A stretch of 64,000 nt of DNA, taken from Aquaticitalea lipolytica. GTDB taxonomy: Bacteria > Bacteroidota > Bacteroidia > Flavobacteriales > Flavobacteriaceae. Positions 35,523 through 44,730 of this stretch are shown in pieces. The DNA lies in contig NZ_BMIC01000001.1 of assembly GCF_014641635.1 (NCBI RefSeq), forward strand, positions 1-64,000, in the 5' to 3' direction. The position numbers and the translations under genes are program-made. Under the pieces are notes generated by a model that saw only the letters and a program-made list of their open reading frames with translations, made no database searches and was not told the origin of the DNA. Position 1 is the first letter of the stretch, and every line of letters starts with the position of its first letter.

Positions 35523-37985
35523 TTGAAAGCATCATTTTATCTACAATTATTCTTCTTTTTATGTCTTCCTCTTTTGGGGTTTTCACAATCAGGAACTATT
35601 AAGGGAGTTATACTAGACGAAACAAATTCACCTGTTCCAAACGTAAGTATAAAAGCTCTAGACAAAGGCACAACTACTAATGAAAATGGTTTTTATGAAC
35701 TAAAAATTCCTGCAAATACAGACGTAACTATTGAGTTTACACATATTACATTTAAGCGTGTTGTGGTAACTTTTAAATTAAAAAATGGTCAAGAACTAGA
35801 GTTTAACCCTGTAATGCTATTAAATATTGAGCAGATTCCTACAGTAGTTATTAATACTAATACAAGACAAAAAGTTGATGGTGTAACTACTATTTCTCCA
35901 CAGTTACTAAGAACAATAAAAGGTGCGCAACCAGGTGTTGAGAATATTTTAAAAACATTACCAGGAATTAACATTTCTAATGAATTAAGTACACAATACT
36001 CTGTTAGAGGAGGGAATTTTGATGAAAACCTTGTTTATGTAAACGAAATTGAAGTATATCGTCCATTTTTAGTACGTTCAGGCCAACAAGAAGGTTTAAG
36101 TTTTGTTAATACCGATTTAGTTCAAAATGTTGATTTTTCTGCTGGAGGATTTCAAGCCAAATATGGAGATAAGTTGTCATCAGTATTAGATATAACTTAT
36201 AAAGAACCTATTCGCTTTGCAATGAATGCCGATTTAAGCTTAACAGGAGGAAGTCTTTCTGCTGAAGCAATTTCTAAAGACTCAAAATTATCTGGTATTA
36301 TTGGTTTACGTTATAGAGACAATAGCTTATTACTAAACTCACTAGAAACTGAAGGTATAGTTAAGCCTGTATTTGCAGACGCACAAACCTATTTAACATA
36401 TAAGTTTACAGATAAATTTCATGTTAATTTTTTAGGTAATATATCTATAAACAAGTACAATTTTCAACCACAAAATAGACAAACAAATTTTGGTACTATT
36501 GATAATCCACTGGCTTTAATTGTGTTTTACGATGGTCAAGAAAAAGATAAATACCAAACTTATTTTGGCGCTATAAAAGCAAACTATTTTTTAAACGATA
36601 ATGTTACTTTAAAGTTAATTGCATCTACTTACCATACATTAGAAGAAGAGTACTTTGATATATTGGCTCAATACAGACTTGGTGAAGTAAACAGTAATAT
36701 TGGAGACGAGAATCTGGGAGAAGTAGAATTTAGTGAAGGTATTGGCTCACAGTTAACGCACGCTCGAAACGATTTAGATGCACTAATAACAAATATTGAA
36801 CACAAAGGAGATTATACTAAAGGTGAAAACACTTTTGAGTGGTCAATTAAGTATACTCATGAAGATATAAGAGACCGTTTAGTTGAATGGGAAGTTATAG
36901 ATTCTGCAGGATTTTCAATTAATCCACCACACTTAGATTTCTTTAACGAACAGCCTTACGAACCTTATCAAGGTCCACTTGTAGCTTTTCAGAATGTTAG
37001 AGCTACAAATAGCGTTCAAATAGACAGATTACAAGCTTATTTGCAGTGGAGTAAACGCACAATATTGGGAGATAATGAAGTGTTCTATAATGCTGGTGTT
37101 AGAGCACATAATTGGGTGGTTAATGGTGATGGTATTAGTGGAGAAAATCAGATAGTATTTAGTCCAAGAGCACAATTTGCTATAAAACCAAACTGGAATA
37201 AGGACATGCTTTTTAGAGTTGCTGGAGGATTATATTACCAACCACCATTTTATAGAGAATTAAGAGACTCTTCAGGTGTGGTAAGACCAAATGTAAAAGC
37301 GCAAAAATCAATTCATTTTGTATTAGGTAATGAGTATAGTTTTAATATGTGGGACAGACCTTTTAAACTAGTTTCTGAAGCCTACTACAAAAAAATGACA
37401 GATGTAAATCCATACACTATTGAAAACGTTCGTATTCGTTATAGAGCAAAAAATAATGCAGAAGCTTACGCTTATGGTTTAGACCTTAGGTTAAATGGTG
37501 AATTTGTTCCAGGAACAGAATCTTGGTTTAGCTTTGGGTATTTAAAAACTGAAGAAAACATTGATGATAGAGGCTATATTGCACGTCCAACAGATCAGCG
37601 TTTAAAATTTGGAGTTTTGTTTCAAGACTACGTACCAAATATTCCTGAACTTAAAATGTACTTAAACTTAGTCTATAACACAGGTGTTCCTGGTGGCTCT
37701 CCAAGTTACACAGACCCTTATGACTATCAAAACAGATTAAGAGATTACAAACGCGCAGATGTTGGATTCTCTTATGTAATTGTTGATAGTGAAAAACAAT
37801 ATAAATCTAATTGGAAAAACAACTTTAAGGAACTAACTCTAGGAGTAGAAATATTTAACATGTTTGATGTTCAAAACTCAATTACAAATACGTGGGTTAG
37901 AGATGTTTACAGCAAGCGTCAATATGCAATTCCAAACTACTTAACACCACGTGTATTTAATGTTAGATTAACTATGAAATTTTAG
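35523..37985 (+). CDS. TonB-dependent outer-membrane receptor with carboxypeptidase-like N-terminal domain
   Basis: The 820-residue product has a signal peptide (FFFLCLPLLGFSQSG). A CarboxypepD_reg-like domain (about 24-105, GTIKGVILDETNSPVPNVSI) is followed by a plug domain (about 115-220, LLRTIKGAQPGVENILKTLPG, YSVRGGNFDENLVYVNEIEV, FQAKYGDKLSSVLDI) and a beta-barrel ending in LTPRVFNVRLTMKF. The start must be TTG at 35523: no ATG precedes the signal peptide in frame, and a stop lies at 35508. The ligand is unknown; there is no SusD partner, so it is not a polysaccharide-utilisation pair. It probably shares an operon with the M23 peptidase. Confidence 0.93.
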   Translation: MKASFYLQLFFFLCLPLLGFSQSGTIKGVILDETNSPVPNVSIKALDKGTTTNENGFYELKIPANTDVTIEFTHITFKRVVVTFKLKNGQELEFNPVMLLNIEQIPTVVINTNTRQKVDGVTTISPQLLRTIKGAQPGVENILKTLPGINISNELSTQYSVRGGNFDENLVYVNEIEVYRPFLVRSGQQEGLSFVNTDLVQNVDFSAGGFQAKYGDKLSSVLDITYKEPIRFAMNADLSLTGGSLSAEAISKDSKLSGIIGLRYRDNSLLLNSLETEGIVKPVFADAQTYLTYKFTDKFHVNFLGNISINKYNFQPQNRQTNFGTIDNPLALIVFYDGQEKDKYQTYFGAIKANYFLNDNVTLKLIASTYHTLEEEYFDILAQYRLGEVNSNIGDENLGEVEFSEGIGSQLTHARNDLDALITNIEHKGDYTKGENTFEWSIKYTHEDIRDRLVEWEVIDSAGFSINPPHLDFFNEQPYEPYQGPLVAFQNVRATNSVQIDRLQAYLQWSKRTILGDNEVFYNAGVRAHNWVVNGDGISGENQIVFSPRAQFAIKPNWNKDMLFRVAGGLYYQPPFYRELRDSSGVVRPNVKAQKSIHFVLGNEYSFNMWDRPFKLVSEAYYKKMTDVNPYTIENVRIRYRAKNNAEAYAYGLDLRLNGEFVPGTESWFSFGYLKTEENIDDRGYIARPTDQRLKFGVLFQDYVPNIPELKMYLNLVYNTGVPGGSPSYTDPYDYQNRLRDYKRADVGFSYVIVDSEKQYKSNWKNNFKELTLGVEIFNMFDVQNSITNTWVRDVYSKRQYAIPNYLTPRVFNVRLTMKF

Positions 37986-37990
37986 GCTAT

Positions 37991-39436
37991 TTAATTTATA
38001 CTTAAATTTTCAGAAAACACGGCTAAAGTATCTGTACCACTACCTGTTAACCTTTGTACAAAAACTTCAACATAGTCACCTTGAGCCAGTTTTACGTTAC
38101 AGTTTAAGGCAATATTTTGAATTTGAGTATTACTATCAATATAAGCAACAGCGTTTGATTGTGTTATTACTACACCGTTTTTAGCTAACATTATTGCATA
38201 AAAATCTCCAGCTGCATTCAAAACGCGAATAGACAATGAGCCAGTTACTTTAAAATTACGAGTAGCCAATCCATCATAAGTTAATCTATTTCCTCCACCA
38301 GAAGATGCAAAACGAAATAAACCATCTGTAGTAAAAGTACCTGTGCCTTCTATTTCAACTGCTGTTCCATCTGAGATAGTTTGTGTAAAGCCAGTTGTAA
38401 GTGAATTTGTATTGTAGAAATTTCCTGAAGCAACAAAATCTGTTTCTAATTCAAGCCCTGGTGAATTTACAAACCATTCTTTTGTAAAATAATAATTTGT
38501 GTAAGATCCAACTGTATAGCCATTAACATAGTTACCAACACCAGAAAACGCAGTACTCAATAAAACACCTTCGCCTACTGTTGGATTAGAACTTAAATCA
38601 ACACCAATATTACCAGCAGAAACTTGACTAAAACCACTCACCTTTTCAATTAAACTAAAAGTTCCAGCAAAAGTCTCATATGTACCTGAGTTAGTATCTA
38701 ACCAACCTTGATTATTTAAGAGCAAATCATTTATGCTTTCATAAGCAATTCCATCAGTATTACCAGCATATTGAACAATATTTAAAAATGCTAAATAAAA
38801 ACCTTTTAATGTTCCTACTGAGTTTGAATTTGCAACAACTGAAGATTGAAGAACAAAATTTTGACTTCCAGATACATCATCAATGTTAAAAACAGTACCT
38901 CCAGGTGCAGACAGAGTTAGGTTTCTTATACTACCTCCATTGCTTCCTGAGAAAAGTGTTCCGCCTGGGAAAACCAAAATATCTTCATTTGTATCTAATC
39001 CTATTAGATATGCATTATTTAAGTCTATTGAATAATTTAAAACAATTGTTCCATTAATTTCATATAATGTATTTGTATCGAGCAGATAAGTAGAGCCACC
39101 ACCAGCAGTTAGCTCATCAGATAAATCTGCTACACTTTTTACTAGTTTATAATTGTTTCTTTTATCTCCTCCTCCAATAGGCTGCCAAGTTGTTCCATCA
39201 AAATAATAAAACACATCTAAATCAGCATCAAAAACCAAGAGGCCTTTAGCTGGACTAGCAATTGCAACTCGTTCTGCAGTAGTCATTCTAGGCGTTAAAA
39301 CACCTTGAGTTGTTGAACTCATATCTAAAATTGATGACGCATCTGGAGTTGTAGTACCAATCCCAACTTGGGAGTAAGATGAAGTAATAAAAAAAGTAAA
39401 TAATAAAGCGGTTAAGTAGGTAAATCTTAAATTCAT
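37991..39436 (-). CDS. Secreted fibre-like protein of unknown function
   Basis: The 481-residue product has a signal peptide ending in SSYSQ. The N-terminal stretch VGIGTTTPDASSILDMSS.. GVLTPRMT.. GLLVFDADLDVFYYFDG is very common in flavobacterial surface proteins and in tail-fibre-like proteins. The middle is low-complexity beta, with Gly, Asn and Ser. The C-terminal 90 residues (FKVTGSLSIRVLNAAGDFYAI.. GDYVEVFVQRLTGSGTDTLAV) look like a C1q/TNF-type jelly-roll head, which would form trimers. No T9SS sorting domain is present. It is divergent from the T9SS type A protein gene. Role unknown, likely surface attachment. Confidence 0.78.
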   Translation of the reverse strand: MNLRFTYLTALLFTFFITSSYSQVGIGTTTPDASSILDMSSTTQGVLTPRMTTAERVAIASPAKGLLVFDADLDVFYYFDGTTWQPIGGGDKRNNYKLVKSVADLSDELTAGGGSTYLLDTNTLYEINGTIVLNYSIDLNNAYLIGLDTNEDILVFPGGTLFSGSNGGSIRNLTLSAPGGTVFNIDDVSGSQNFVLQSSVVANSNSVGTLKGFYLAFLNIVQYAGNTDGIAYESINDLLLNNQGWLDTNSGTYETFAGTFSLIEKVSGFSQVSAGNIGVDLSSNPTVGEGVLLSTAFSGVGNYVNGYTVGSYTNYYFTKEWFVNSPGLELETDFVASGNFYNTNSLTTGFTQTISDGTAVEIEGTGTFTTDGLFRFASSGGGNRLTYDGLATRNFKVTGSLSIRVLNAAGDFYAIMLAKNGVVITQSNAVAYIDSNTQIQNIALNCNVKLAQGDYVEVFVQRLTGSGTDTLAVFSENLSIN

Positions 39437-39503
39437 AATAGTTTAGGGATTCTTATATCTATAGCAATTCTGGTTTTCAATATATGTAAAAAAACCGCTA
39501 TAA

Positions 39504-39522
39504 TGCAAATATATTCGATAAA
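39504..39522. promoter_or_regulatory. TGCAAATATATTCGATAAA motif between the fibre-like and type A genes
   Basis: This motif combines the TGCA and TCGATAAAA words seen at 6846-6960 and 29871-29907 in the same relative order as the TGCATTTAATCGATAAAAA copy. It lies in the 149-base divergent intergenic region, where it could control either or both genes. Confidence 0.35.
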
Positions 39523-39585
39523 ATACTTAATTTATTTTTTTTTATCAATTTTTAATTTACATTTACAATTCCTAAATCTATCTAG

Positions 39586-41367
39586 ATGAGAAACCTAGTC
39601 ACTATTATCTGCTTATCATTCAGCATCAATTTGGTTGCACAACTTTCGGTTAGAAATGACAGTTATATTTTTGTTAATGATGAAATAGTTTTTGTTGAAG
39701 ACTATATAAACCTTGAAGAAAGTACTACTAAGCTATATTTAAGAAATGAAGGACAATTAGTTCAAGGTTCTGGTAGTACTGGAAACTCAGGTATTGGCGA
39801 ACTAAGTGTGCAGCAAGATGGAACCGTAAACCAGTGGTCATATAATTATTGGTGTTCTCCAGTTGGTAATGTTGATTTAAACTCTACTTTAAATAGAGAT
39901 TTTAGAGTAAACTTAATTGACGATCCATTAATAATCACTCCTAGTTTAATTGATAGTCAAGATGCTGTTTTTACAACCTCTTATAATGGAATTTCAAGTC
40001 CATTAACAATATCAGATTCTTGGCTTTGGACATATGTAACGTCATCTAACTATAGTGATTGGGAATATGTTGGTCCTACAGGAAATGTAAAAACAGGATT
40101 AGGTTTTACAATGAAAGGAATGGGAACTGGAGTTTTTGGTAACCAATTATATGAGTTTAGAGGAAAACCAAATAATGGAGATATTTTAAATACAGTAGCT
40201 CCAGCAAAATGGACTTTAGTAGGAAATCCTTATCCTTCTGCTATTGATGCTTTAGATCTTATACATGATCCACAAAATACTTCTTCAATAAATGGTGTAT
40301 TATACTATTGGGAACAACAACCTGGTAATGGTTCAACTGGATCACATTATATTGCAGATTATGTTGGTGGCTATGCAAGTTATACTATATCTGCAGGTGG
40401 AGTAGAATCGTTTACTAAAGCTACTTTTATCACTTATTTAGAAAATGGTTTACCGTCAGCTTTACCTGGAACAATTAGTCCTACAACAAAAAGAGCAAGA
40501 AGATATATTCCAATTGGTCAAGGCTTTATGGTAAGAGGTGTCGCAAATAGCAATTTATTATTATCTAATAATCATAGAGTTTACTATAAGGAATCTAGTG
40601 CAGATAGTGAGTTTTTCAGATCTTCAAATATAAATTCAAATAACTCGGCTGACACATACGATGCTGAAGCTTCGTTTTATGTACCAGAAGACTATAAACG
40701 ATTTAGAGTTTATGTAGATTTTAATGACATTTATACAAGAGAGTTGCTAATGAACTTTCATGCAACTGCAACGTCTGGTTTTGATTATGGACTTGAAGCT
40801 GTAAGCCCTGAAGGCGTAGCATCTGATGCATATTGGATAGGTGAAAATATTCCATACACAATTCAAGCATTTAATTTTGAAAGCAGCTTAAAAATTCCTT
40901 TAGTAATTAACTTAAACGAAGCAAAATCTATAAGAATAAGAATTAGTGATATTCAAAATTTTGATGTAACGCAGCCAATATATATTCATGATATTGAGAA
41001 TGGTATTTATTTAGATTTAAGAACTCAAGATTTTGAAATTAACTTACCTCAAGGAAATTATAGTAATCGCTTTGAAGTTACATTTGAAGCAGAAACACTA
41101 AACATTACTGAAGTCGAAATTAATAATCTTAATATTTTTCAGAATAATAATGAGTTTGAGTTAACAGTACTTAATCCAACTCTTTTAGATGTAAAAGGTA
41201 TTAGTTTGTATGATATTAACGGTAAACAAGTATTTAATTATTCAAACTTAGAGCTTCAAAATAAATATCGTTTTTCAACTAAATCTTTAAGTGATGGTGT
41301 TTATGTTGCATCTCTTGACTTAGGAAATGCTAAAGTGATAACTAAAAAGGTGATTGTGAAAAATTAA
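39586..41367 (+). CDS. Secreted protein with T9SS type A sorting domain
   Basis: The 593-residue product has a signal peptide ending in NLVAQ. The large beta-rich body has Trp/Tyr/Asn-rich segments (NYWCSPVGNVDLNS, GLGFTMKGMGTG, KWTLVGNPYPSAIDAL). The NPYPSAIDAL region is frequent in flavobacterial T9SS cargo. The last about 75 residues form a type A (TIGR04183) C-terminal domain: FELTVLNPTLLDVKGISLYDINGKQVF, KYRFSTKSLSDGVYVASL, KKVIVKN. It is probably exported through T9SS and attached to the cell surface. The substrate or ligand is unknown. Its 3' end overlaps the convergent cysteine desulfurase gene by 4 bases. Confidence 0.88.
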   Translation: MRNLVTIICLSFSINLVAQLSVRNDSYIFVNDEIVFVEDYINLEESTTKLYLRNEGQLVQGSGSTGNSGIGELSVQQDGTVNQWSYNYWCSPVGNVDLNSTLNRDFRVNLIDDPLIITPSLIDSQDAVFTTSYNGISSPLTISDSWLWTYVTSSNYSDWEYVGPTGNVKTGLGFTMKGMGTGVFGNQLYEFRGKPNNGDILNTVAPAKWTLVGNPYPSAIDALDLIHDPQNTSSINGVLYYWEQQPGNGSTGSHYIADYVGGYASYTISAGGVESFTKATFITYLENGLPSALPGTISPTTKRARRYIPIGQGFMVRGVANSNLLLSNNHRVYYKESSADSEFFRSSNINSNNSADTYDAEASFYVPEDYKRFRVYVDFNDIYTRELLMNFHATATSGFDYGLEAVSPEGVASDAYWIGENIPYTIQAFNFESSLKIPLVINLNEAKSIRIRISDIQNFDVTQPIYIHDIENGIYLDLRTQDFEINLPQGNYSNRFEVTFEAETLNITEVEINNLNIFQNNNEFELTVLNPTLLDVKGISLYDINGKQVFNYSNLELQNKYRFSTKSLSDGVYVASLDLGNAKVITKKVIVKN

Positions 41368-42512
41368 TTGTTTACAAAAGAATTTAAAACTTCAATTACA
41401 TAATCAACTTCGTCTTTAGTATTAAATTTACTAAACGAAAAACGAACAGAAGGGCGTTTTAAATGTACTTCATCTAAAATTTCAGTAAGTACGTGTGAGT
41501 TCTGGCTGCTTCCACTTTGGCAAGCACTTCCTTTAGAACAAGCAATCCCTTTTAAATCTAATTGAAATTGAAGCATAGCTGCTTTTTCAGGTGCTATTGG
41601 CAAACACACATTAAGTAACGTGTAAGTGCTATCTTCTATATCTTCACAATTTCCGTTAAATGATACTTCAGAAAACGACTTTTTAAGTGAGCTTATAAAA
41701 TGCTTTTTTAAATCTAACACATACTCGCGCTCAACCTCTAAATTAGAATAAGATATTTTTAAAGCCTCTTCCATACCAACAATGTTGTGTATAGACTCAG
41801 TTCCTGCTCTATAACCTCGCTCCTGCTCTCCTCCAAAAATTGAAGCTTTTAGCCCAGAGTTTTTTCTAATAAATGCAAACCCAATACCTTTAGGTCCATG
41901 AAATTTATGTGCACTTGCTGCTAAAAAATCGATTGATATATCTTGTAAATCTAGTTTATAATGACCTACAGACTGTACAGTATCACTATGGAATAATGCA
42001 TTGTTTAGTTTACATAAATCAGCAACACGCTTTATATCTAACGCATTACCAATTTCGTTATTTATATGCATTAATGATACTAATTGCTTTTTAGCTGATT
42101 GCAATAATTGCTCTAAATGCTGATAGTTTATGTTTCCTTTTGAATCTAAATTGACATACTTTACATCTATTTTAAACTCTTTTGATAATTCTTCAACTGT
42201 ATGTAAAATAGCATGATGTTCAATTTTAGAAGTAATAATTTCTTCAACTTTTAAATCTCTAACAGCACTTCGTAACACTAAATTATCAGCCTCAGTGCCA
42301 CCAGAAGTAAACACAATTTCCGAAGCCGAAACATTTAAAAATGAAGCTATTACTTTTCTTGATTGCTCAATTAATGCTTTAGATGAACGACCAAAACTAT
42401 GCGTAGATGAAGCATTGCCGAAGTTTAATTTCATTACTTCAGTCATTCTATCTACAACTTCATTACGCATTGGAGTTGTTGCTGCATTATCAAAATAAAT
42501 CTGCCTGCTCAT
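41364..42512 (-). CDS. Cysteine desulfurase (NifS/IscS family)
   Basis: The 382-residue PLP enzyme removes sulfur from cysteine for Fe-S clusters and thiocofactors. FDNAATTPMRNEVV starts the protein. FTSGGTEADNLVL, the His of EHHAILH, the PLP lysine in ASAHKFHGPKGIGF and the catalytic loop GIACSKGSACQSGSSQ are present. The loop and length place it in the class II-like NifS/IscS group of stand-alone enzymes. No Isc or Suf scaffold gene is next to it. A promoter of Bacteroidota type lies at 42530-42559. Confidence 0.93.
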   Translation of the reverse strand: MSRQIYFDNAATTPMRNEVVDRMTEVMKLNFGNASSTHSFGRSSKALIEQSRKVIASFLNVSASEIVFTSGGTEADNLVLRSAVRDLKVEEIITSKIEHHAILHTVEELSKEFKIDVKYVNLDSKGNINYQHLEQLLQSAKKQLVSLMHINNEIGNALDIKRVADLCKLNNALFHSDTVQSVGHYKLDLQDISIDFLAASAHKFHGPKGIGFAFIRKNSGLKASIFGGEQERGYRAGTESIHNIVGMEEALKISYSNLEVEREYVLDLKKHFISSLKKSFSEVSFNGNCEDIEDSTYTLLNVCLPIAPEKAAMLQFQLDLKGIACSKGSACQSGSSQNSHVLTEILDEVHLKRPSVRFSFSKFNTKDEVDYVIEVLNSFVNN

Positions 42513-42529
42513 CTTTAAATATTAAAGCG

Positions 42530-42559
42530 CAAAAATAAGTCAATTAAAATTATTTTCAA
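42530..42559 (-). promoter_or_regulatory. Predicted promoter of the cysteine desulfurase gene
   Basis: On the minus strand TTG (42559-42557), 19 bases, TATTTTTG (42537-42530), a near-consensus -33/-7 pair, 18 bases from the start codon. Confidence 0.65.
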
Positions 42560-42588
42560 CTTGCAACGTTATAAATTGACAAATCGTT

Positions 42589-42596
42589 TATTTTTG
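42589..42596 (+). promoter_or_regulatory. Predicted -7 element of the calcium-repeat lipoprotein gene
   Basis: TATTTTTG matches TAnnTTTG, 17 bases before the ATG at 42614. The nearest TTG is 25 bases upstream, longer than ideal. It is divergent from the desulfurase promoter, 51 bases away. Confidence 0.5.
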
Positions 42597-42613
42597 TTAC
42601 CAAATCTATTGAA

Positions 42614-43546
42614 ATGAGAAAATTGCTATTTATTTTTTGTTTAAGTCTACTATTTACATCATGTAATGATGGAGACATTATTACAGTTAATTTTGATTTT
42701 GATGACACTTTTACTCATTGTGGCGAGCTTGTCTTTTATAAAACAAAAAATGATCCAGCAGAGTCTTTATCATTAAAAGTGAATGGATATACTTTTGATG
42801 AAATTATACAAACAAGTATTAATACTACCAACCCACTTTTAGTAACTTTAGTTAATCCTACAATTCCTGTAATAACAATTAACTCAACAAATACGTTTAA
42901 TTACAGAACTTATAGTAGTTTGCCTTCATCACCTTTTTGTAACGATATACCACCAGCAGATTTAAACATTACTAGAGATTCTGCAGCAACATCTGGTAGT
43001 GCATTTATTACAACAACACTTACTGAAGATGATAATGATGGAATACCTGCGGCTGATGAAGATGAAAACTTAGATGGAGATAATAATCCTGCAACAAACC
43101 CAACAGATACTGATGGAGATGGTTTACCTAACTATTTAGATGCAGATGACGATGGAGACAATGTTTTAACCAAAAATGAAGATAGTAATACTGATGGAGA
43201 TAACAATCCATTTACAAACCCAAGAAATACTGATGGTGACAGCCTTCCAGATTATTTAGATGCTGATGATGATGGTGATGGTGTTTTAACACGTGATGAA
43301 GAAAATATTTCTGTAGATCAAAACCCTACAAATGATGTTACAACAGTTGGAGCTGGTCCAGATTTTTTAAACCCATTAGTTAGTACTACTGTTCCTGCAA
43401 CAGCCTATAGAGTAAATACAATTAATCAAGTTTTTGTAATTGAAATTGAGTTTCAAAATGTACAATTTCCAAACATTACTCAACAAATACTAGATTTTGG
43501 AACTTTAACAGAAACTAGGACTAGATCTGTAACTCCAACGTTTTAA
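42614..43546 (+). CDS. Lipoprotein with thrombospondin type 3-like calcium repeats
   Basis: The 310-residue product has a lipobox LLFTSCN. A beta-rich region (about 20-135) is followed by an Asp-rich stretch (about 140-230) with repeats such as EDDNDGIPAADEDEN, DGDNNPATNPTDTDGDGLPN, DADDDGDNVLTKNED, DTDGDSLPDYLDADDDGDG. These D.DGDG loops match thrombospondin type 3 repeats and would bind calcium. The C-terminus is again beta-rich. It is probably an outer-membrane-anchored, surface-exposed protein of unknown role. The convergent Smr gene ends 1 base away. Confidence 0.83.
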   Translation: MRKLLFIFCLSLLFTSCNDGDIITVNFDFDDTFTHCGELVFYKTKNDPAESLSLKVNGYTFDEIIQTSINTTNPLLVTLVNPTIPVITINSTNTFNYRTYSSLPSSPFCNDIPPADLNITRDSAATSGSAFITTTLTEDDNDGIPAADEDENLDGDNNPATNPTDTDGDGLPNYLDADDDGDNVLTKNEDSNTDGDNNPFTNPRNTDGDSLPDYLDADDDGDGVLTRDEENISVDQNPTNDVTTVGAGPDFLNPLVSTTVPATAYRVNTINQVFVIEIEFQNVQFPNITQQILDFGTLTETRTRSVTPTF

Positions 43547-43547
43547 A

Positions 43548-44108
43548 TTAAGACGCTACATTTTGATAAATATAAACTTCGGTAGCTCCTAAACCATATT
43601 TTTGGTAATCGGCATCATAGAACTTTACATTATCATATCGTGAAAAGAGGTACTCTAATTCTAATTTAAGAACTCCTTCACCAACACCATGAATAAATAC
43701 AACTTTTTGAATGCGTTTTCGTATCGCAAAATCTAACTGACGCTTTGCTGTATCTAACTGTAATGTTAGCATATCGTGATTAGACATCTGCTTTGTTGAA
43801 TTTGTTAATTGATGAATATGCAAATCAACTTCCATTGCAGGTAAGTTTCTTTCTTTAGGCTTTACTTTTGGTACTTGTCTCCTTTTTGGTTGCTCTTTTT
43901 CAGATATAACCGAATCAATAGAATGCTCTGCAAATAATTCAGATTTTAATGATGCTTTAGGGTTTATTTTTAGTAATTCTTTAGGATTAAAGTCAAGTTC
44001 AAATCCATCTTCAGTTTCAATAGAAATTATACTTTGGCTGATGCTTTTAATAACACCAGAAAAAGCTTCATCTATAACCAAAACAGTATCTCCAACTTTA
44101 AAATCCAT
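43548..44108 (-). CDS. Smr-domain protein (MutS2-like C-terminal domain)
   Basis: The 186-residue cytosolic protein has an N-terminal SH3-like/KOW-type strand region (FKVGDTVLVIDEAFSGVIKSI). A charged linker follows, then a C-terminal Smr domain (about 95-180) with EVDLHIHQLT, the conserved GVGEGVLKLELEYLF and KYGLGATEVYI. The Smr domain of MutS2 and related proteins nicks or binds DNA, and some act on ribosomes. In DUF2027-type proteins the fold is the same. The cellular role here is unknown. A 61-residue membrane protein gene lies 3 bases upstream in the same operon. Confidence 0.88.
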   Translation of the reverse strand: MDFKVGDTVLVIDEAFSGVIKSISQSIISIETEDGFELDFNPKELLKINPKASLKSELFAEHSIDSVISEKEQPKRRQVPKVKPKERNLPAMEVDLHIHQLTNSTKQMSNHDMLTLQLDTAKRQLDFAIRKRIQKVVFIHGVGEGVLKLELEYLFSRYDNVKFYDADYQKYGLGATEVYIYQNVAS

Positions 44109-44111
44109 ATA

Positions 44112-44297
44112 TTATTCTTGATTTTCAGAATCATCTTTACTAGGAATGTTTCGAGAAATACGATACACACCAATCATTAAAATACAAATACCTCCAATAA
44201 GTATATATTGGTTTTGATCTGCTCTAGCTTGCGCATAAATAGCTACAATTCCACCAATTACAATTAAAATAAAATTAAGTATTCTTGAAAAATTCAT
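44112..44297 (-). CDS. Small two-helix membrane protein
   Basis: The 61-residue protein has two predicted transmembrane helices (ILNFILIVIGGIVAIYAQA, YILIGGICILMIGVYRISR) with a short polar loop and an acidic C-terminus (KDDSENQE). It is 3 bases ahead of the Smr gene and probably translated with it. Homologues in the same position are usually annotated only as hypothetical. Function unknown. Confidence 0.75.
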   Translation of the reverse strand: MNFSRILNFILIVIGGIVAIYAQARADQNQYILIGGICILMIGVYRISRNIPSKDDSENQE

Positions 44298-44404
44298 GTT
44301 TTACTTGCTTAAAAATCTGTGTTCGAAATTAAAGTTTAAAATTATATTTTTTATGATTTAAAGTAATATTTTATTAACGAGCTAAATTTAAAACTCTAGT
44401 TTTA

Positions 44405-44412
44405 TACATTTG
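44405..44412 (+). promoter_or_regulatory. Predicted -7 element of the DUF2752 gene
   Basis: TACATTTG matches TAnnTTTG, 21 bases ahead of the ATG at 44434. No clear -33 box is visible. Confidence 0.42.
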
Positions 44413-44433
44413 TAAAACCTAACTCTATTATTT

Positions 44434-44718
44434 ATGTCTTCACTAGAAGATTACATGTTACCTTGTTTAAATAAAAAACTATTTGGTATAGATTGTTTAG
44501 GCTGTGGTTTACAAAGAGCAATAGTGTTGGTCTTTCAAGGTGAATTTAGTGCAGCTTTTAAAATGTATCCTGCTGTATTCACAATTTTATTATTAGCTTT
44601 TTTTATTATCTTTAATCTATTCTATAAATTTAAACATGATTCAAAAATTAAAATATTCTTACTCATTTTAAATGCTGTAATCATTGTTGCTAGTTACTTA
44701 TATAAAATAACCAATTAA
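44434..44718 (+). CDS. DUF2752 small membrane protein
   Basis: The 94-residue protein has the family mark CLGCGLQRAI near residue 26 with two close cysteines. Two to three membrane helices follow (MYPAVFTILLLAFFIIFNLFY, IFLLILNAVIIVASYLY). DUF2752 proteins of Bacteroidota have no known activity. The gene is followed after 12 bases by the CCC-motif protein gene, a pairing often seen in flavobacteria, so the two probably work or at least are expressed together. Confidence 0.88.
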   Translation: MSSLEDYMLPCLNKKLFGIDCLGCGLQRAIVLVFQGEFSAAFKMYPAVFTILLLAFFIIFNLFYKFKHDSKIKIFLLILNAVIIVASYLYKITN

Positions 44719-44730
44719 AAAATCAACCAG

